Assembly: GCA_002410505.1 (NCBI GenBank)
Contig: DHSO01000023.1
Coordinates: 13,681 to 77,680 of the forward strand
DNA length: 64,000 nucleotides
Reading direction: 5' to 3'
Origin: Cloacimonetes bacterium UBA5284
GTDB taxonomy: Bacteria > Cloacimonadota > Cloacimonadia > Cloacimonadales > Cloacimonadaceae
Position numbers and translations under genes: made by a program. The notes under the pieces were generated by a model. It did no database searches, was not told the DNA's origin, and saw only the letters and a program-made list of their open reading frames with translations. Below are positions 60,884 through 64,000 of this stretch, piece by piece (position 1 is the first letter of the stretch; the number at the start of each line of letters is the position of its first letter).

Positions 60884-63046
60884 ATGAAAAAAGTCCTGTT
60901 ACTGACCTTGTGCTTCTCCTTCATTATCGGAGCTGTCTTCGCAGACACCATGAATCCCGGTAATGAGAAGAAGCCTGTTTACCCTCACTTTGCAAAGAGA
61001 ATCACCGCTCCAAGTCGTGAAGAGATACCTACCTACACTATGGTAACCCCCCCTGTTGCGATTATGGACAACTATTACGATTATATGATCGGTGCCTACA
61101 ATCATCTGCCTATGCAGGTTATTCCGGATGAAGCCGGTGGTGGGTATTTTATGACTTTCCACGGCAAGAGCTCTGCCGCGAGCACACGTCGCGTATACTG
61201 GGTATATGTATCGGGAGATGGCTCAACCGTCCAATCCAACGAAATTACAAACAATGATAACAACGAAGGATACCCCACAATCGGTGTAGATCCAGTAAGC
61301 GGAAAGCCGATGTATGCCTGGCATGCTAACCACGACGCGGATGTTCCTCTGGAAGTCCAGTTTGTCTGGGATTCATTCCTGTTTGACGTACCGGGTACAT
61401 GGAACACTGTAGTCGCCCCCATAGACAATCCCTTAATTCAAATTGACGACCCCTTTACTGGTGAGCCAAGCATTGACAATGAGTTTATCTGGCCTACCAT
61501 CAAAATCGGTCCTTCTCCCAATGCCGATATGAGAAGAGTGTATATAGTTGCCAGAAACTCAGTTTCTCACACCGGCAGTGGCGATCCCAGCGAGAATGCA
61601 GTATTCGCGTATGCGGACTTTAGCACCCAGATGTTAACATCTGGGAATAACCTGACTTGGAATTACACCACTATTCCGGAACTGGATTCCTGGAACCATG
61701 ATCCCGGGATGTTCCGCCGCCCGAACCACACTCTAGCTGTAGATGATCTGGGTAATGTTTACTATTTTGGTCACCATATTGCCAGAAACGAAGATGGTAC
61801 CGGTAGCGATGAACCGGATATGGATGTCTTCATATGCTCGAATTACGGTGAAGGTGAATGGATCCGATTTTCAGCCCCCGGCTCATATCCCATCGAGAAT
61901 CCTGTTATGCCTGATGGTACCACATATTTCGATGATTATGAATTGTTTTTTGGCTTCAATTCCAGTCACCAAAATGCTGTGATTGACAATCTGGGACGTA
62001 TCCATTCACTCGGTATTTGGGCACAGAGCACCAATGAGAACACCTATTACCCGGGATTCCAGAACGTGAAAAACATCATTTATGATACCAATAGTCAAAG
62101 CTTTATGGTTCAGGATTTCTATCCCAAAAAACCTGCGGGTGATGATGTAAACGACCACTATGTACCCTGGGATATCGAAGCTCCTTTCGGTGAAATTGAC
62201 GAAATTAATTACGACGAGACGAATGGTTATTATCCCACTATCGAAACCACATTGCCTTTACCGCACCATGATTGGGAATTTCACTCCGATTCAGCTGGCT
62301 CAATGGGCTTCCACTATAACAACCAGAAACTCACTGAAGTGAATGAACAAGGAATGATGGTCGCAGTGTGGCAGGATTCCGAAAAGGCAAGATTAGGTAT
62401 CAACTGGCCAGATGATTACCCTGAATACGTAGCTTATACCACCGGACCTGAAATCATGATTGCTACTTCCAAAGACAATGGAACAACTTGGAGCGATCCA
62501 CTGCGCCTGAATGCTGTGGATACTCCGGAATTGGCCGGAATGATCCCAATGTGGGTATATCCCGCTGATAAGATCAAATATGTTGGTGAGTCAGATAATG
62601 GCAATCCCATCGGAAGATTAGGATTCATGTTCTACGACGATAACACTTGGGGATCATATGTCATTGAAGCTGCTTTATTCCCAAGCAACGATGGTGGAAC
62701 AGTGAATTATATGGAACTTGATATTGAATTCCCCGGTACTGCCACCAACGACAATGTTACTCCTGTGGTAAACAATATCCTGAAACAAAACTATCCTAAC
62801 CCCTTCAACCCCGAAACAACCATCAGCTTCGATATGCCGAAAAACGGCAAAGCCAGACTGGATGTATACAATGTGAAGGGACAGCTCGTAAATACCCTGT
62901 TCAACGGCATAGCCTCCCTTGGTAAAAACTCTGTAGTATGGAACGGCACCGATACCAATGGCAATGGCGTTACCAGCGGTCTTTACTTCTACCGCCTCAG
63001 CACAGATAGTCATAGCGAAACTCGCAAAATGATGCTGATGAAATAA
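60884..63046 (+). CDS. Secreted protein with C-terminal sorting-type domain
   Basis: A 720-residue exported protein: signal peptide (KVLLLTLCFSFIIGAVFA), a long region with beta-propeller-like/sialidase-like repeats (for example YWVYVSGDGSTVQSNE, EIMIATSKDNGTTWSDPL, which resembles an Asp-box), and a classic C-terminal module (QNYPNPFNPETTISF ... YNVKGQLVNTLF ... TSGLYFYRLST). No catalytic residues recognised. I start at 60884, after ACTGGAGGAACA. Last gene of the operon; a terminator lies 25 bases after the stop. Confidence 0.85.
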   Translation: MKKVLLLTLCFSFIIGAVFADTMNPGNEKKPVYPHFAKRITAPSREEIPTYTMVTPPVAIMDNYYDYMIGAYNHLPMQVIPDEAGGGYFMTFHGKSSAASTRRVYWVYVSGDGSTVQSNEITNNDNNEGYPTIGVDPVSGKPMYAWHANHDADVPLEVQFVWDSFLFDVPGTWNTVVAPIDNPLIQIDDPFTGEPSIDNEFIWPTIKIGPSPNADMRRVYIVARNSVSHTGSGDPSENAVFAYADFSTQMLTSGNNLTWNYTTIPELDSWNHDPGMFRRPNHTLAVDDLGNVYYFGHHIARNEDGTGSDEPDMDVFICSNYGEGEWIRFSAPGSYPIENPVMPDGTTYFDDYELFFGFNSSHQNAVIDNLGRIHSLGIWAQSTNENTYYPGFQNVKNIIYDTNSQSFMVQDFYPKKPAGDDVNDHYVPWDIEAPFGEIDEINYDETNGYYPTIETTLPLPHHDWEFHSDSAGSMGFHYNNQKLTEVNEQGMMVAVWQDSEKARLGINWPDDYPEYVAYTTGPEIMIATSKDNGTTWSDPLRLNAVDTPELAGMIPMWVYPADKIKYVGESDNGNPIGRLGFMFYDDNTWGSYVIEAALFPSNDGGTVNYMELDIEFPGTATNDNVTPVVNNILKQNYPNPFNPETTISFDMPKNGKARLDVYNVKGQLVNTLFNGIASLGKNSVVWNGTDTNGNGVTSGLYFYRLSTDSHSETRKMMLMK

Positions 63047-63070
63047 ACAGTGACAGATTAGCTCATATAA

Positions 63071-63097
63071 GCCCCGGTTTCGACCGGGGCTGTTTTT
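63071..63097 (+). terminator. Terminator of the TonB/surface-protein operon
   Basis: An eight-base stem GCCCCGGT / ACCGGGGC closed by a TTCG tetraloop, followed by a T-rich tail (TGTTTTTG). Confidence 0.9.
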
Positions 63098-63370
63098 GTT
63101 TGCCAAAATGGATATCATGTTCATTTTCGGTCCCGATCTCCGGACTGTTCTCGTTATTGCGCCTCTCCTGAGGCGTCAATTATTCAACCGCGATCTTTGG
63201 CGATCAGTTAACTGCGCAGGCCATACCACCGACGCGTCAGCATCGCCCAAGCGCAAGACAAATCAAAACAACACAATATTTCACTCTATATACTTCAAAG
63301 AACTATAGGGAAATGAATCCCTTCATAAACTATATAGAGGACAGCTCTGGGACAATTTTGTTTGTTTTTA

Positions 63371-63425
63371 ATCCCGCCTCCCAGCCCCAAAAACCGTCGG
63401 TTTTTTTGGTGCTGGGAGGCGGGAT
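63371..63425. repeat. Long hairpin
   Basis: A perfect 15-base inverted repeat (ATCCCGCCTCCCAGC at 63371-63385 and its complement at 63411-63425) extended inward by an imperfect A/T-rich stem, giving about 25 base pairs in all. Not followed by a T-run, so a terminator is unlikely. Confidence 0.85.
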
Positions 63426-63583
63426 ATTGTTTAAAAAGGGGGCCAATGTCACGCTTGGACCCGGGGTTGACACCCCGCGCTATCAAATGTCACCCCTCCG
63501 GGGTTTGGACAAAGCCGTTGAGATACAGTGCTAATCTTCGCAAAGGGGCTCACTAGGCTTTGCTTTATGCGTTAGGGGTTATA

Positions 63584-63760
63584 AGTCGTGCGTAGTTCGT
63601 AGTGCTTAGTTGGCGACCTTCAGCCGGTGGTGTGCTGCGTACGGTTGGTACTAGTGCGTAGTTGGCGACGCTGCGCTTCGGGGGAGTGCTGCGTACGGTT
63701 GGTTTTAGTGCGTAGTGCTTAGTTGGCGGCTGTTTAGTTCGTAGTGTGAGTAGGGGCGCT
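63584..63760. repeat. Imperfect direct repeats
   Basis: The segments CGTAGT, GTGCTTAGTTGGCG and GTGCTGCGTACGGTTGGT recur two to four times in a repeat of roughly 60 bases; both full copies contain TAGTTGGCGAC and CTGCGTACGGTTGGT. Confidence 0.8.
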
Positions 63761-63782
63761 CGCCGTAGCGCCCAGTGTGAAT

Positions 63783-63863
63783 GCGCTTTTTAGCCGCATG
63801 TTTGAGTAAAAAGTCCTCCGAGCTTTATGGCAAGAACATCTTGCCATCCCAAAACTAAAGCGC
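63783..63863. repeat. Nested inverted repeats
   Basis: An outer pair GCGCTTTTTAG / CTAAAGCGC encloses a perfect inner stem ATGGCAAG-AACAT-CTTGCCAT (63827-63847). The layout resembles a small non-autonomous mobile element, but no target duplication is visible. Confidence 0.6.
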
Positions 63864-63867
63864 CCTA

Positions 63868-63969
63868 ATCTGTGAAAATTTGTGTAAATCTGTGGAAAGA
63901 CCATTGTGCATCGTACATTCTACATTCTACATCCTACATTCTACATCCTACATCGTAAATTGTATCTCG
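63868..63969. repeat. Decamer and heptamer tandem repeats
   Basis: Three copies of a decamer (ATCTGTGAAA-like, 63868-63897), then about nine copies of a heptamer TACATYC from 63907 to 63969, with copies decaying toward the right. Confidence 0.85.
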
Positions 63970-64000
63970 TTTCTTTCACCCCGATCTCCGTTTCGCTGGT

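Larger units (their letters stand above)
63047..64000. other. Gene-free right end, rich in hairpins and short tandem repeats
   Basis: No supported gene in 954 bases. It begins with the operon terminator and then holds a stem-loop CGCCTC-TCCT-GAGGCG near 63162, a 55-base hairpin (63371-63425), direct repeats (63584-63760), another hairpin with outer repeats (63783-63863) and decamer and heptamer tandem repeats (63868-63969). Open frames here are short and start inside the repeats. Confidence 0.7.

Noticed and set aside
63868..63969. CRISPR-like array
   Set aside because: The repeats are 7 and 10 bases long and contiguous, without spacers; this is simple tandem repetition.

Overview
The window reads as a chromosomal segment of a Gram-negative, anaerobic, amino-acid-fermenting bacterium, most likely of the Cloacimonadota (Cloacimonas-like) lineage. 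The reasons are an L-erythro-3,5-diaminohexanoate dehydrogenase / lysine 2,3-aminomutase pair (lysine fermentation), an anaerobe's oxygen-defence set (superoxide reductase, rubrerythrin, rubredoxin), several secreted proteins ending in the 'PNPFNP ... F/YN(V/L)(K/R)GQ ... G(V/L/I)Y' C-terminal module, and two PorV/PorQ-type outer-membrane proteins. The lineage is an inference from gene content; no rRNA or tRNA gene is visible. Coding density is high, with long overlapping operons.

Left part, minus strand (1-9120): an oxidative-stress operon (desulfoferrodoxin, rubrerythrin, a 46-residue rubredoxin, a ferritin-like protein, then tsaB running off the left edge) has its own promoter and inverted repeat. 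It is preceded by a tight seven-gene operon: recJ, a lipoprotein, lnt, a MerR-type regulator, glyQ, a putative nucleotidyltransferase-like protein and an N-formylglutamate amidohydrolase. A small plus-strand pair (DUF5658-like membrane protein and patatin) follows at 9.5-10.7 kb, then a secreted cyclophilin.

12-23.7 kb, minus strand: HlyD/MacA-like adaptor, GldA/F/G-like ABC transporter with a DUF4340 protein, a GNAT acetyltransferase and trmFO; upstream of these are htpX, an RNA m5U methyltransferase, a lipoprotein and an unrecognised 557-residue membrane protein. 24-30 kb holds a large SNF2 helicase with a SWIM-like zinc motif, a pilin-like membrane protein, and a CrtI-family oxidoreductase divergent from a secreted glutathione peroxidase.

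30.4-36 kb, plus strand: kdd, kamA, a KamB-like P-loop protein, a cation-diffusion transporter and an M23 peptidase, closed by a tandemly duplicated terminator. 36-41.7 kb: a small secreted protein, a cell-surface M1 aminopeptidase, a 753-base gap, and a frameshifted secreted protein with the C-terminal module. 42-51 kb, plus strand: an orphan PAS histidine kinase, a PtsN-like protein, a PorV/PorQ-type protein, glyS, pta, an aminotransferase, a small membrane protein, a PfkB kinase and purM.

51-63 kb is the most striking unit: one promoter, eight co-directional genes and one terminator, comprising a TonB-dependent receptor, ExbB, two ExbDs, TonB, a 1054-residue secreted protein with calcium-loop-like acidic repeats, a PorV/PorQ-type barrel and a secreted protein with the C-terminal sorting-type module. 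It looks like a self-powered outer-membrane uptake or surface-assembly machine. The last 0.9 kb contains no gene but a dense patchwork of hairpins and short tandem repeats.
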